64,000 nt of DNA from Candidatus Nanohaloarchaea archaeon (GCA_013343275.1 CP046106.1:62001-126000), one strand, 5' to 3'. Shown: positions 1 to 8,540, numbered from the stretch's first letter. Numbers and translations: made by a program. Notes: generated by a model not told the origin, from the letters alone.

Positions 1-1056
1 TGGAGGGCGTTCATGCAGTGGGTAGGAGGTCTTGGAATACTTACTTTCTTCATAGCAGTCATCCGTGAATCCGGAGGTATCTCCAGAAGGCTTTTCTCTG
101 CAGAGGCCCATAAGACAGATCCTGGGAGCATAAGACCGTCTCTAAAGAAATCGATAATAGAGCTCTGGAGGGTATATGGATTCCTCACTATGCTGATAAT
201 AGGTATATATATAGGCCTTGGAATGTCGGTATTCAACTCATTCGCCCACGCATTTACTGCAATATCTACGGGCGGCTTCTCGACTGTAGGAGCCAGCATG
301 GCAGCCTTCTCAGCACAGGTTCAGGCAGCAACAGTACTGTTCATGTTTGTAGGAGGAGTCAACTTCGTTCTGCTGTACAGATTTCTGAGAGCAGATGTCA
401 GGCCTCTATGGGAGAACTCCGAGTTCAAACTCTACACACTAATCTTCCTCGTCATAACAGGAATAATGGGGATCGAACTCCTCGGCAAGGGAATGGCTCC
501 GGCCTCCGCACTTCTTAACTCCTCCTTCACCTCCGCTTCAGTGCTATCATCCACAGGCTTTGCTACAGTAGGAGTTACATCTCTCTCGGTAGCACTCCAG
601 GCCCTTTTCCTCGGAGGAATGTTTGTAGGAGGTTCTCTGGGATCTACCGCAGGAGGTATAAAGATCTTCCGGCTGAAAGCAATGTTTGAACTGGTTAAAA
701 CTCGTGTAAAGGGTTATTCTCTGCCAGAAACTGCTATAAATGAGGCCAAGATCGATGGAGAGATACTTTCGGGCTCTGTGGTTAGAACTATCTCGGTACT
801 GTTCTTTGTATGGATATCAGTCATATTTGTTGCTACTCTGGGCGTGCTGGCTGTGGAGGACGTAAGCTTCATGGCTGCTCTCTCTGGAACTATCTCTGCA
901 GCAGGTAACATGGGTCCTGTGTACATGGCTGGTGAGAATATGGTCGCACTGTCGCCTGTAACTAAAAGCATCTGGGTGGTCGTCATGCTTGCGGGCAGAT
1001 TGGAGATGCTTCCTTTGCTTGCATTATTTAATAAGAGAATTCTCAAAAACAAGTAG
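1..1056 (+). CDS. trkH: TrkH/KtrB-family K+ transporter, membrane subunit (5' end outside window)
   Basis: Channel-like subunit for potassium uptake, a central need of a salt-in halophile. The reading frame is open from base 1 and the residues before the first Met (WRAF) match the conserved TrkH stretch ahead of the W-x-GG-x-G segment, so the gene starts upstream. Counting from the Met at base 13, filter-like pore loops occur at about 84-92 (STGGFSTV), 179-187 (SSTGFATVG), 208-215 (LGSTAGGI) and near 295 (SAAGNMGP), with several hydrophobic helices between them. The stop lies 2 nt before trkA. TrkH/TrkA pairs form one complex in which the cytosolic TrkA ring gates the channel. Family assignment is firm. 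Confidence 0.93.
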   Translation, partial: WRAFMQWVGGLGILTFFIAVIRESGGISRRLFSAEAHKTDPGSIRPSLKKSIIELWRVYGFLTMLIIGIYIGLGMSVFNSFAHAFTAISTGGFSTVGASMAAFSAQVQAATVLFMFVGGVNFVLLYRFLRADVRPLWENSEFKLYTLIFLVITGIMGIELLGKGMAPASALLNSSFTSASVLSSTGFATVGVTSLSVALQALFLGGMFVGGSLGSTAGGIKIFRLKAMFELVKTRVKGYSLPETAINEAKIDGEILSGSVVRTISVLFFVWISVIFVATLGVLAVEDVSFMAALSGTISAAGNMGPVYMAGENMVALSPVTKSIWVVVMLAGRLEMLPLLALFNKRILKNK

Positions 1057-1058
1057 AG

Positions 1059-1718
1059 ATGTACGTAGTCATAGCTGGAATCAACACTCTGTCGAAAAGA
1101 CTGGTCGAAAGACTGGAAGGAAGACACGATATAGTAGCAATAGACGCAGACGAAGACAAATGCGAAAGACTCTACTCTTCGTCAGGTGCAACAGTCATAA
1201 ATAAGGCTCCGACCACGTTATCCGCACTGGAAGATGCAGGTATTACACAGGCCGATGTACTTATATCTACATTGAAAGACGACAACCAGAACATGGTCGT
1301 ATGCTCTCTAGGCAAAAAGTATGGTGTGCCAAAAGTCGTTTCGAAACTGGAAGACGAAGAATACTTTGAAGCATTCCAGATAATCGGTGCAGAAACAATA
1401 GGCGACACAGATATACTTCTATCCGAGTTCCTATCATCTGTAGAACATCCCTACCTCGTCAAACTTGCAAACCTGTCTAACGACAGGGAGATACTGAAAG
1501 CCTCCATCAGAGAGGACTCTAGTCTCGCAGGATCAACGGTGAAGGAAATGAAGAGCATGAAACACTTCCCTGTGGACTTCCAGCTTACATCAATAGTGAA
1601 GCCGGAAGACACGCTGAAGGCACAGCAAGATATTGAGCTGGAGGAAGAGGACCAGCTCGTGCTTATAGGCCCTGAGGATAAAAAAGAAAAGCTAGATAAG
1701 TTCTTCCAGGACCAGTAA
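1059..1718 (+). CDS. trkA: TrkA-like K+ uptake regulatory subunit (RCK domain), degenerate dinucleotide motif
   Basis: Cytosolic gating subunit for the TrkH protein encoded immediately upstream. The 219 residues fit one RCK unit: a Rossmann-type RCK_N domain (about 1-120) followed by an RCK_C domain (about 135-218). The first strand reads VVIAGINTLSKRL, where a GxGxxG motif is expected, so the second and third glycines are missing. The acidic residue ending the second strand (AIDADEDKC) is kept. The protein may therefore bind nucleotide weakly or differently. ATG lies 2 nt after the trkH stop, indicating co-transcription. Function is inferred from family and context. Confidence 0.88.
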   Translation: MYVVIAGINTLSKRLVERLEGRHDIVAIDADEDKCERLYSSSGATVINKAPTTLSALEDAGITQADVLISTLKDDNQNMVVCSLGKKYGVPKVVSKLEDEEYFEAFQIIGAETIGDTDILLSEFLSSVEHPYLVKLANLSNDREILKASIREDSSLAGSTVKEMKSMKHFPVDFQLTSIVKPEDTLKAQQDIELEEEDQLVLIGPEDKKEKLDKFFQDQ

Positions 1719-1723
1719 TTGAT

Positions 1724-1864
1724 ATGAAACTACGAGACAAGCTGAAGAAAGCAGTCAAGAAGAAAGCCTGGAATACAGGTAAGAAGGCCGGAAAGAGCTA
1801 CCTGAAATACAAAGCTGTTTCCTACGGCTGGAAAAAGCTTAGGAAGAAAGTTAAGAAGAATTAA
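1724..1864 (+). CDS. 46-residue Lys/Arg-rich small protein
   Basis: ATG at 1724, five bases after the trkA stop, opens 46 codons ending in TAA at 1862-1864. About 19 residues are Lys and two are Arg; Trp and Tyr are scattered through a likely amphipathic helix and there are almost no acidic residues. This is striking in an otherwise acidic proteome and suggests binding to nucleic acid or to an acidic membrane surface. The last bases overlap the end of the convergent Nudix gene by 4 nt. I do not recognise a family. Coding is supported by operon position and by a composition unlike random translation, not by homology. Confidence 0.55.
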   Translation: MKLRDKLKKAVKKKAWNTGKKAGKSYLKYKAVSYGWKKLRKKVKKN

Positions 1865-2607
1865 AGAATTTCAACTATTTCCCCAACTTCCTTATTCGCA
1901 CGGTAAAGCTTGGCAGGCCTATGCGACACATTTTCCTCTCGTTCACCGGTCTCTTCAACTAATTCGTGTTTATGGATCTTCTTCCGGAAGTTCCTCTTAT
2001 CAAGTTCTCTGTCAAGTATTACTTCGTAAGTGTTCTGCAACTGGCTTAACGTAAACTTTTCAGGAAGTAGAGAAAATACTGCTGTCGAATACTCCAGCTT
2101 CCACCTCAGTCTCTTCACAGCGTATTCTATAATGTCCTCGTGGTCGAAACCGAGTTCCGGGAGATCGTATGCCGAGTGCCATTCGATGGCCTCAACATCT
2201 TCGGTCTCCTGAAGCTCTACATCTTCACGATGCACCAGTGCAAAGTATCCGACCGTGATTACACGGGTACGTGGATCTCTATCCGGCTCTCCGAACGTGT
2301 AGAGCTGTTCCATGTATACGTCGTCAGAGACTCCTGTCTTGTTGTGCAAAGTTCTCTCCGCCGCATCCTCCAGAGACTCCTCCATATCCACGAAGCTACC
2401 TGGCAAGGCCCATTTTCCCTCGAAAGGCCATCTCTGCCTTTTAATCAATGCGACCTTCAGATCATCGTCCTTCACTGTAAAGATGATATCGTCGACAGTA
2501 ACAGAAGGATGTTCAAACTCGTCAGGGTCGTAGTCTTCCGGGTTGTCGCCGTATTCTTCGCTGACGTTCTCGCTGTGTTTAGTGGAAGGCATATCTTCGT
2601 GTCTCAT
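1861..2607 (-). CDS. NrtR-like Nudix-fold transcriptional regulator of NAD salvage
   Basis: An N-terminal Nudix domain (about 33-160) is followed by a winged-helix-like region (about 165-248), the architecture of NrtR regulators of NAD metabolism. The Nudix box at about 70-93 is broken: the usual REUXEE core reads RTLHNK, so the glutamates that bind catalytic metal are gone. This fits a ligand sensor rather than a hydrolase. It is the last gene of a minus-strand operon after pncB, pncA and a hypothetical gene, which independently points to NAD metabolism. The acidic first 30 residues are extra; a second Met at residue 6 is an alternative start. The effector (ADP-ribose in bacterial NrtR) is family knowledge, not shown here. 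Confidence 0.8.
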   Translation of the reverse strand: MRHEDMPSTKHSENVSEEYGDNPEDYDPDEFEHPSVTVDDIIFTVKDDDLKVALIKRQRWPFEGKWALPGSFVDMEESLEDAAERTLHNKTGVSDDVYMEQLYTFGEPDRDPRTRVITVGYFALVHREDVELQETEDVEAIEWHSAYDLPELGFDHEDIIEYAVKRLRWKLEYSTAVFSLLPEKFTLSQLQNTYEVILDRELDKRNFRKKIHKHELVEETGEREENVSHRPAKLYRANKEVGEIVEIL

Positions 2608-2635
2608 CTACAATAATTTAACAGTTCCGGAGCCC

Positions 2636-3097
2636 TCAGTCATAGAAAAAACTGGACTCCGGAATCTCATCTTCTCTCATCCTTCTATGCAACTTCCTGA
2701 AAAATCCCTGGCTATCACGCTCACCAACCAGATACTCGTCCTCGATATCCAGAGGCTCCTCATAGGAATCCCAGCTACCAGGCCACAGCCACATATCATC
2801 ACCACTGTAGCCAGATTCACCACTCCGGGAAACATTCCGGGCCTCAACACCTTCAGAAGTCAGGACTTCATCAAAGCTGTACTTGCCTCCACGACCTGTC
2901 TCAGTCGAACACATCAAAGTATAGGCCTCGTCCTCACCAAGATCGTCCTGAATACTGTACAGAGCCATGATCACGGAATCCTCAACTTTCTGCTGTTCCT
3001 CCATGATATCGGCCTCCAGCCTTCTTTTCTCCTGGTGCAGAGACTCCAGTTCATCGTAGGTTTCCTCGGCACCTTCCAGAAGCTCGGCAACACTCAC
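2636..3097 (-). CDS. Hypothetical acidic protein in the NAD salvage operon
   Basis: Unrecognised 153-residue protein. Residues about 5-50 are Glu/Lys/Leu-rich and probably form a coiled coil; the rest is acidic with aromatic stretches (MWLWPGSW, SSFFYD). No signal peptide or membrane helix is visible and no catalytic motif stands out. Its start overlaps the end of pncA by 4 nt (ATGA) and its stop lies 28 nt before the NrtR-like gene, so it is translationally coupled inside the NAD salvage operon. A role linked to nicotinamide or NAD handling is inferred from position only. Confidence 0.7.
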   Translation of the reverse strand: MSVAELLEGAEETYDELESLHQEKRRLEADIMEEQQKVEDSVIMALYSIQDDLGEDEAYTLMCSTETGRGGKYSFDEVLTSEGVEARNVSRSGESGYSGDDMWLWPGSWDSYEEPLDIEDEYLVGERDSQGFFRKLHRRMREDEIPESSFFYD

Positions 3098-3822
3098 AGA
3101 ACACCACCTTCCAGGTATTCATTCAGGCCTTCGGTAGTTCCTATTGTAGCACCCTTATCCTCCCATCTGTTGATCGCTTCAGCAGAGTTGTCGGGATCAA
3201 TACCTTTTACTGCATCCTCAACTACGTAAACATCAACTCCCTGATCCATAAGACCTTCTACCGCGTAATCCACACAGACATCTGTTGCAACACCGTAGAC
3301 CACGGCGCGGTCCGGATCAAGAGTCTCAACCAGCTGCTCTGCATGAGGAGACTCTGGCTCGCCAGCGAAAACATCGAAAGCGTCCTTATACAGCACGAAA
3401 TCTCCTTCATGCTCCATGACTTCGGCCCAGTCAGCATCTTCACGCCAGTCTATCTCCATAGGATTTTCGGGCTGTGTAGCCGGGACGTACTCTGCACCTT
3501 CCGATCCTGCAAGACAGTGCGGAGGGAAGGTCTCTTCGAAATCCGGATCCTCCGAGAACTCGGCCGAGTCCTTGTTGTGGTAATCGGCAGTGTTGACAAC
3601 ACGAATACCATTGGCTCGGGCTGTCCGGGTTACTTCTGCCAGTGCATCCTCGATATCCTCTGCTCCCTCGCCTTCTCCGACAGGAAGATTTCCGTCAGGC
3701 CTCATGAAGTCGTACTGCGTATCGACGTTCCAGAAGATCGTATCGTCTCCGTAAGCTGCGGCATCCGATCCGCTCAACGCTCTACCACCGTCAGGCCTTA
3801 CCTCGAAGCTTTCTGCACTCAT
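3094..3822 (-). CDS. pncA: Nicotinamidase (isochorismatase-fold hydrolase)
   Basis: Converts nicotinamide to nicotinate and ammonia, feeding nicotinate to PncB. The catalytic triad of the isochorismatase fold is visible: Asp34 in NVDTQYDF, Lys146 in LYKDAFD and Cys183 in VATDVCVDYA. The DxH metal pair is at 80-82 (DYH). At 242 residues it is somewhat long, with about 25 extra N-terminal residues. A GGTG Shine-Dalgarno site inside the end of pncB precedes the ATG (AGGTGATTTAG-ATG), supporting the start and translational coupling. Confidence 0.92.
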   Translation of the reverse strand: MSAESFEVRPDGGRALSGSDAAAYGDDTIFWNVDTQYDFMRPDGNLPVGEGEGAEDIEDALAEVTRTARANGIRVVNTADYHNKDSAEFSEDPDFEETFPPHCLAGSEGAEYVPATQPENPMEIDWREDADWAEVMEHEGDFVLYKDAFDVFAGEPESPHAEQLVETLDPDRAVVYGVATDVCVDYAVEGLMDQGVDVYVVEDAVKGIDPDNSAEAINRWEDKGATIGTTEGLNEYLEGGVL

Positions 3823-4977
3823 CTAAATCACCTGCCTCATCTGATCTTCTACGTATTCGTCCATTGCCTCGGCATCGGCCTCACGGCCAACCTTCGAGAA
3901 CTCTTCGCCGTCAACCTCGTAGATATCCGCTGTAGCGTATATTCCATCGGAGAAGGCCCCGGCACCGACAGCATCGAACAGTTTCTCACCGTTCTCTTCC
4001 TCGTACTCGAGGTTGGCCTGGTGGAAGGCCTCAGCTTTCTTCGGGTTTCCGAATCCGCTGGAAAGTACGATTTCTGCATCATCGTAGCCGTTCTCAACGA
4101 GTGCATCTTTCAGGGCCTTCACTGACTCTATCCTGACACCTGTACCTGTCTCGTAGGGTTCGGCCTCCGGATCGAATTCTCGGCCTCCCTGAGCAATGTT
4201 TTCTCCACAGGTATCGACTCTGAAACCGTATTCAACGTCTCGATTCTCGAAGTATTCTGCGGTCTCCAGTGCATCATCTATCTCCTGGTTCCAGGTATCA
4301 ACCAGAGTGGTCCTCGGGATATCCTCATCCATGTGTTCGTCGAAAAGTTCTGCAGTCTTCCTCGTCGCATTATCCTCACCGTATTCTTCGCCAAGCATAA
4401 TTGTCAGTGCGTGTGGGGTTGTCCCGACACCTTCCTCACCGAAAGTAGCTGCCCCAACATCTGTAGAGGTGGCAACCGCGCCGTTGTCGTAGGCTGCTCT
4501 CGCAAGATCGGCGGTATCACTCCAGTGGTAGTGTCTGGCACCGAACTCCAGCAACGGAACATCGTAGATATCGGTAACCTCCCCAACGGCCTCGCCAAAC
4601 TCCTCGGGATCAACAGTTTCGTGTTCTGGATGGGCCGCAGTCAATCCATGCGAGACAGCTCCGAGATACATAGTTTCAAGATCGATGACGTCCTGTGCGG
4701 GCCCTTTCAACACCATCAAAGGATCCTTGGTTTCGAACTCATCGGCCTCGGTAACATGTAACTCGGTCTCATCGCTTTCCGAGTACTTTTCCACTATGGC
4801 CTCGGCCTCTTCCAGGCCTGCGACTTCTCCCTCACCTCTCGCAAATACTTTTACCGCAACTTCCGGGTTCAGGCCTTCTTTTTCCAGGATTTCTTTCGAT
4901 CTCAGAAAGTACTTGTCTGTGAATTTTTCGTGGTTTTCCGGCAGTTCAAACTTTCCAGTGGTCTGTGTTGTGCTCAT
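3823..4977 (-). CDS. pncB: Nicotinate phosphoribosyltransferase
   Basis: Makes nicotinate mononucleotide from nicotinate and PRPP, the entry step of NAD salvage. The 384 residues match the compact archaeal NAPRTase size. Family features seen are FGARHYH (about 145-151), the phosphate-binding GVGTTPHAL (about 183-191), and SSGFGNPKKA near residue 320. The open frame reaches a GTG at 4986, but that GTG is part of a GGTG Shine-Dalgarno site six bases before the ATG at 4977, so 4977 is the better start. It is the first gene of the operon pncB-pncA-hypothetical-nrtR-like. Confidence 0.9.
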   Translation of the reverse strand: MSTTQTTGKFELPENHEKFTDKYFLRSKEILEKEGLNPEVAVKVFARGEGEVAGLEEAEAIVEKYSESDETELHVTEADEFETKDPLMVLKGPAQDVIDLETMYLGAVSHGLTAAHPEHETVDPEEFGEAVGEVTDIYDVPLLEFGARHYHWSDTADLARAAYDNGAVATSTDVGAATFGEEGVGTTPHALTIMLGEEYGEDNATRKTAELFDEHMDEDIPRTTLVDTWNQEIDDALETAEYFENRDVEYGFRVDTCGENIAQGGREFDPEAEPYETGTGVRIESVKALKDALVENGYDDAEIVLSSGFGNPKKAEAFHQANLEYEEENGEKLFDAVGAGAFSDGIYATADIYEVDGEEFSKVGREADAEAMDEYVEDQMRQVI

Positions 4978-5027
4978 TGAATACACCTTTTTGTTGTTTT
5001 TACAATAACCTTATCGAATATTTCACA

Positions 5028-5045
5028 CTAAGCTTTTAAATAGAT
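5028..5045. promoter_or_regulatory. TATA-like element between divergent pncB and photolyase genes
   Basis: The AT-rich stretch CTTTTAAATAG at 5033-5043 reads as a TATA-like box on either strand. On the minus strand it lies about 55 nt before the pncB ATG, leaving a leader of roughly 30 nt that includes the GGTG ribosome site. On the plus strand it is about 60 nt before the photolyase ATG. No clear dyad operator for the NrtR-like protein was found nearby. Confidence 0.45.
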
Positions 5046-5105
5046 TTTGTTGATTCTACACAAAGGGTTGTTTGTTTCAAAAGACTCGGCGAACAAAACT
5101 CAGGT

Positions 5106-6527
5106 ATGACTGCGATAGTCTGGATCAGAAGAAGCCTCAGGGAACACGACAACACAGCGCTAGTAGAGGCCTTGGAAGAGCATGAAAGAGTAATTCCGTT
5201 CTACGTAGTTGATGAAAACTACTTCTCCAATGCAGCTCTAGGCTATCCAAGAGTGAAGTTCTGGCATGACTCTCTGGAAGAACTGAAGGATAACCTCGCC
5301 AACCAGGAGCAGAAAGATCTAGTTATAAGGGAGGGAAGTCCTGTAGATGAGCTTGAAAAGATTGTAGAGGAGGCCGATGCAGATGCAGTCTACCACAACA
5401 AAGATTACTCGCCGTATGCAAGAGAAAGAGATGAGAAAGCAGCTGAGAAGCTGGATGTGCCGGTCAACAGTTTCAAAGATATCGTAATGTTTGAGGAAAA
5501 AGAGATTCTTACTAACTCGGATACTCCGTACAAGGTATACACTTACTACAGCAAGAAATGGTTCGAAAAAGAGAAGAGAAGGCCTCGGGAAGTAAAGGAC
5601 TATACTACTCCGGATATAGAATCTGATGAAATCCCTTCTCTGGAAGAACTAGGCTATGAGAAACCGGAAGATTTTACCTGGGAATGGAAACCCGGGAGAG
5701 AAGGAGCAAAGGAGAGACTTGAGGCCTTCAAGGAAAAAATCTGGAACTACGATGAGAATCGGGATTATGCCTGGAAAGACTCTACCTCGAAACTTTCTCC
5801 ACATCTCAAGTTTGGAACAGTCAGTATCAGAGAGGTTTTCTGGGAGGCCGAAAGACTGAAGGCCCGCAACCCTGACGCTGATACTTCCGGCATCAAGACA
5901 TGGCAGGAGGAATTGGCTTGGAGAGACTTCTACATGCAGGTACTGTATAATTGGCCAGAAACTGTTGAGAAGCCGTTCCTCGAACAGTACGAGGATATTG
6001 AGTGGAGGTCGAAGGAAGAGGCTGAGGAGGACTGGAAGGCCTTCATCAATGGGAAAACCGGTTATCCTTTCGTAGATGCAGGGATGAGGCAGCTAAAGAA
6101 AACTGGATGGATGCACAACAGGCTTCGAATGGTTGTCACAAGTTTTGCATGTAAAGATCTCTGGCTGGACTGGAAAGACCTACACGAATATTTCAAGAAA
6201 ATGTTTGTAGACGCAGAAAAGGCCTCGATGATTGGAGGGATACAGTGGGCCTACTCAATCGGTACCGACGCCCAGCCATACTTCAGAGTATTCAATCCTT
6301 TCTCCCAGGGAGAGGACTACGACCCTGACGGTGAGTACATCCGTAAATGGGTGCCAGAACTTTCAGAAGTGCCTGACGAGGATATCCATAGGCCTCACGA
6401 AATGAGCGAGGAGAAACAGGCAGAGTGTGGTGTGGAGATAGGCGAGGACTATCCGAAGCCGATTGTCGATCACGGTGAGAAAAGAGAGGAGGCCATCGAA
6501 AAGTTTGAGGAAGCTAGAGAGGATTAG
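5106..6527 (+). CDS. phr: DNA photolyase / cryptochrome family, atypical FAD pocket
   Basis: Light-driven repair of UV pyrimidine dimers. The N-terminal alpha/beta domain (about 1-130) begins IVWIRRSLREHDN; the C-terminal FAD-binding domain spans about 200-470 with KFGTVSIREVFW (235-246), WQEELAWRDFY (266-276), GWMHNRLRM (334-342) and GTDAQPYFRVFNP (386-398). The expected NNGGWQW core instead reads MIGGIQW (375-381): the Trp aligned with E. coli W382, first donor of the electron-transfer chain, is Ile, and the Asn pair near the flavin is Met-Ile. Overall length and other motifs are intact, so it is probably a functional photolyase with a different photoreduction route. It stands alone, convergent with the glycosyltransferase gene. 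Confidence 0.9.
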   Translation: MTAIVWIRRSLREHDNTALVEALEEHERVIPFYVVDENYFSNAALGYPRVKFWHDSLEELKDNLANQEQKDLVIREGSPVDELEKIVEEADADAVYHNKDYSPYARERDEKAAEKLDVPVNSFKDIVMFEEKEILTNSDTPYKVYTYYSKKWFEKEKRRPREVKDYTTPDIESDEIPSLEELGYEKPEDFTWEWKPGREGAKERLEAFKEKIWNYDENRDYAWKDSTSKLSPHLKFGTVSIREVFWEAERLKARNPDADTSGIKTWQEELAWRDFYMQVLYNWPETVEKPFLEQYEDIEWRSKEEAEEDWKAFINGKTGYPFVDAGMRQLKKTGWMHNRLRMVVTSFACKDLWLDWKDLHEYFKKMFVDAEKASMIGGIQWAYSIGTDAQPYFRVFNPFSQGEDYDPDGEYIRKWVPELSEVPDEDIHRPHEMSEEKQAECGVEIGEDYPKPIVDHGEKREEAIEKFEEARED

Positions 6528-7805
6528 CTACTTTTGGACTCTGTACCATGAGGTTTCCTCGTCGAAAATGTAGCCGAAGAAGGATCTTATCGTGATGATG
6601 CTGAAGAAGGAAAAGACTAGAGGAGTTATCGTCCAGGAGAGACCTACCGAGTCAACGAAGTTGTATTTTTTGTCATGCATTCTAACAATTAACGCAGTAA
6701 GCATCACGACTGCTATAGGCAGGCTGTAAAACATCTCTGCTCCGAGCAGGAACAGAATCAGGAACTTGGAAACCAGTGTAAGCATGAGGAAACTGCCTAC
6801 CAGGCTGCCGCCCGCAATAAGGAGGGATATGATGCTTCTCCGACCTCTGAAGTTGCGGAAGGCCTTCGAAACCATTTTCGAAAATACTTGGAAATAACCG
6901 GTCATCCATCTCTTTCTCTGCCCCCACCAGTCACGGAGATTATGTGCGGCAAGGTTCTCAACAGGAAGAGGTACGCCCGCAACGTCAACATTGCTGACGT
7001 AGCATTTATGGGCGAAATCATAGTCCTCAGTCAAGGTATCGTCACTGTAACCATCCAGCTCCTCGAAAACTTCTCTTCTCATCCCGACACTCCTGCTACC
7101 TACAAGTCTGAAACCTGTTAACAGTGTAAGCATCTGCCGAGCCACATAAGTGAAAAATACAGATTCATAATAGCTTAGAGACTCTACAATGCCGTCAGGC
7201 CTTGGAATATTTCGGGCCTGAACTATTTCATGGCTCTGAAGCTCTTTAACAATGCCGGAAATGAAATCAGGCCTGACCCTCTGATCTGAATCGAAGAATG
7301 CCACGTACTCGGCAGAAGTATTTTCGACCCCGTAGTTCATGGCGCCGGCCTTGCTACCAGGGTACTTGTCGTTGACAAGGTAATCAACTTTCTCATCTGC
7401 GGAGAGCTTCTTGGCCTCCCTGATACCGGCCTCATCATCGCTCTCACATACAATAAGAACTTTGAAATCGCTGTAGTTCGAGTCAAGGAGAGATTCAACG
7501 CTTCGATGCAGAACCTCCGAGTCCCTGTAGGTAGGTACTATACATGTAATGCTTCCTTCAGCCTCTCCTTCCGGAGAAGAGTACTTTGAAACCCTGAACA
7601 GGAAGATTGCTCCCGACACCAGAAAGAACGCAGCAAAGCCCAGACTGGAAACTAGAGCGTCCAGCCAGATAACCCTGATAGCAACAGAGAAAAGGTCAAA
7701 AGTAAATGAATAAACCTGGTAGCCCTGGAAGAAACCAAGCAAAACCAGGAATACTACGGCCAGAGCAAAACCTGTTCTCTCAGCCAGGATCCTCAGGCCC
7801 ATCAT
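6528..7805 (-). CDS. Membrane-bound family 2 glycosyltransferase
   Basis: Two N-terminal membrane helices (about 12-35 and 48-70) precede a GT2 catalytic domain (about 84-310) and about three C-terminal helices (325-415). Processive-type motifs are all present: CIVPTYRD (88-95), the DxD-like FDSDQ (171-175), TED (259-261) and QRKRW (296-300). This arrangement matches BcsA/hyaluronan-synthase-like enzymes, which polymerise or export a cell-surface sugar; the sugar cannot be told from sequence. ATG at 7805 and 7802 are adjacent; either could be used. Its stop abuts the photolyase stop (convergent). Confidence 0.88.
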   Translation of the reverse strand: MMGLRILAERTGFALAVVFLVLLGFFQGYQVYSFTFDLFSVAIRVIWLDALVSSLGFAAFFLVSGAIFLFRVSKYSSPEGEAEGSITCIVPTYRDSEVLHRSVESLLDSNYSDFKVLIVCESDDEAGIREAKKLSADEKVDYLVNDKYPGSKAGAMNYGVENTSAEYVAFFDSDQRVRPDFISGIVKELQSHEIVQARNIPRPDGIVESLSYYESVFFTYVARQMLTLLTGFRLVGSRSVGMRREVFEELDGYSDDTLTEDYDFAHKCYVSNVDVAGVPLPVENLAAHNLRDWWGQRKRWMTGYFQVFSKMVSKAFRNFRGRRSIISLLIAGGSLVGSFLMLTLVSKFLILFLLGAEMFYSLPIAVVMLTALIVRMHDKKYNFVDSVGLSWTITPLVFSFFSIITIRSFFGYIFDEETSWYRVQK

Positions 7806-7880
7806 AGATCAGTTAATCACGTAACAACATTAAAATACAGCAACCCGGAACACTTTAGCCTCGGAATAATAGAGAAGTAT

Positions 7881-8507
7881 CTACTTCTCAACTTCTTCCT
7901 CAAGTTCCTGCTCAAGCGCCTCCATACTCATATCCTCCAGCTCGTCAGCAGTATAGGCCTTTACAACTCCATCTTCCTTCCCTTCAAGCTGTTCTGCCAT
8001 ATACTTCCTGGCCTCCTCGGGTTCGACAGTTCTCAGGGAGTAACTCTCCAGATGCGAGTACATGTCAAGCTTGTCGCTGGCTTTGTCGTTAGCCATGCTT
8101 GAACTCAGAACCGAGGAAATTCGTTTGAAGGCGCTTCTACCAGCCAGCAGACTTAACCCGCCAGTACCCAGGTACATAGGATCTCCGTCCTCCAGAAACT
8201 TCCAGGCGGATCCAGCAAGGCCAAGACCGCTACCACCCAAAACAGCGGTTTCAAGACCTAGAGGCCGATCAGCAACTCCTCTCCTGGCAGCCTCATTATC
8301 AAGAGCGTAGTCAAAGGCATTCTCATGCATTACTATTTCTTCCTGCTCTTCATCGATATCTACAACGCCACTCATCATGCTCAACGCAACGTAATCATCA
8401 ACATCCTCTCTAAGATCTCCAAAAGTATAATCTCCGCCATTTTCAACAGCTACTTCAGCATCCGAAAGATAGGATGCATCCTCCTTCAAAGTATTAATTT
8501 CTCTCAT
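7881..8507 (-). CDS. Hypothetical protein with central hydrophobic glycine-rich segment
   Basis: Unrecognised 208-residue acidic protein. The first 75 residues are strongly acidic. A Gly/Leu-rich region (about 80-125, including GGSGLGLAGSAW and GTGGLSLLAG) could be one or two short membrane-associated helices. The C-terminal 40 residues are Glu-rich and helical. It is a single gene: a TATA-like box at 8541-8550 is 34 nt upstream of the ATG, giving at most a few bases of leader. No functional clue comes from its neighbours, the membrane glycosyltransferase and the surface protein. Confidence 0.72.
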   Translation of the reverse strand: MREINTLKEDASYLSDAEVAVENGGDYTFGDLREDVDDYVALSMMSGVVDIDEEQEEIVMHENAFDYALDNEAARRGVADRPLGLETAVLGGSGLGLAGSAWKFLEDGDPMYLGTGGLSLLAGRSAFKRISSVLSSSMANDKASDKLDMYSHLESYSLRTVEPEEARKYMAEQLEGKEDGVVKAYTADELEDMSMEALEQELEEEVEK

Positions 8508-8540
8508 ACCAAAACCTCACTTTTGTTACTCTCTAATCAA

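Noticed and set aside
714-1127. 137-codon minus-strand ORF across the trkH end
   Set aside because: Lies wholly within the strongly supported trkH/trkA genes on the opposite strand; no motif or promoter.
3343-4125. 260-codon plus-strand ORF opposite pncA/pncB
   Set aside because: Antisense shadow of two well-supported NAD genes; its translation is rich in Cys, Arg and Ser without domain features.
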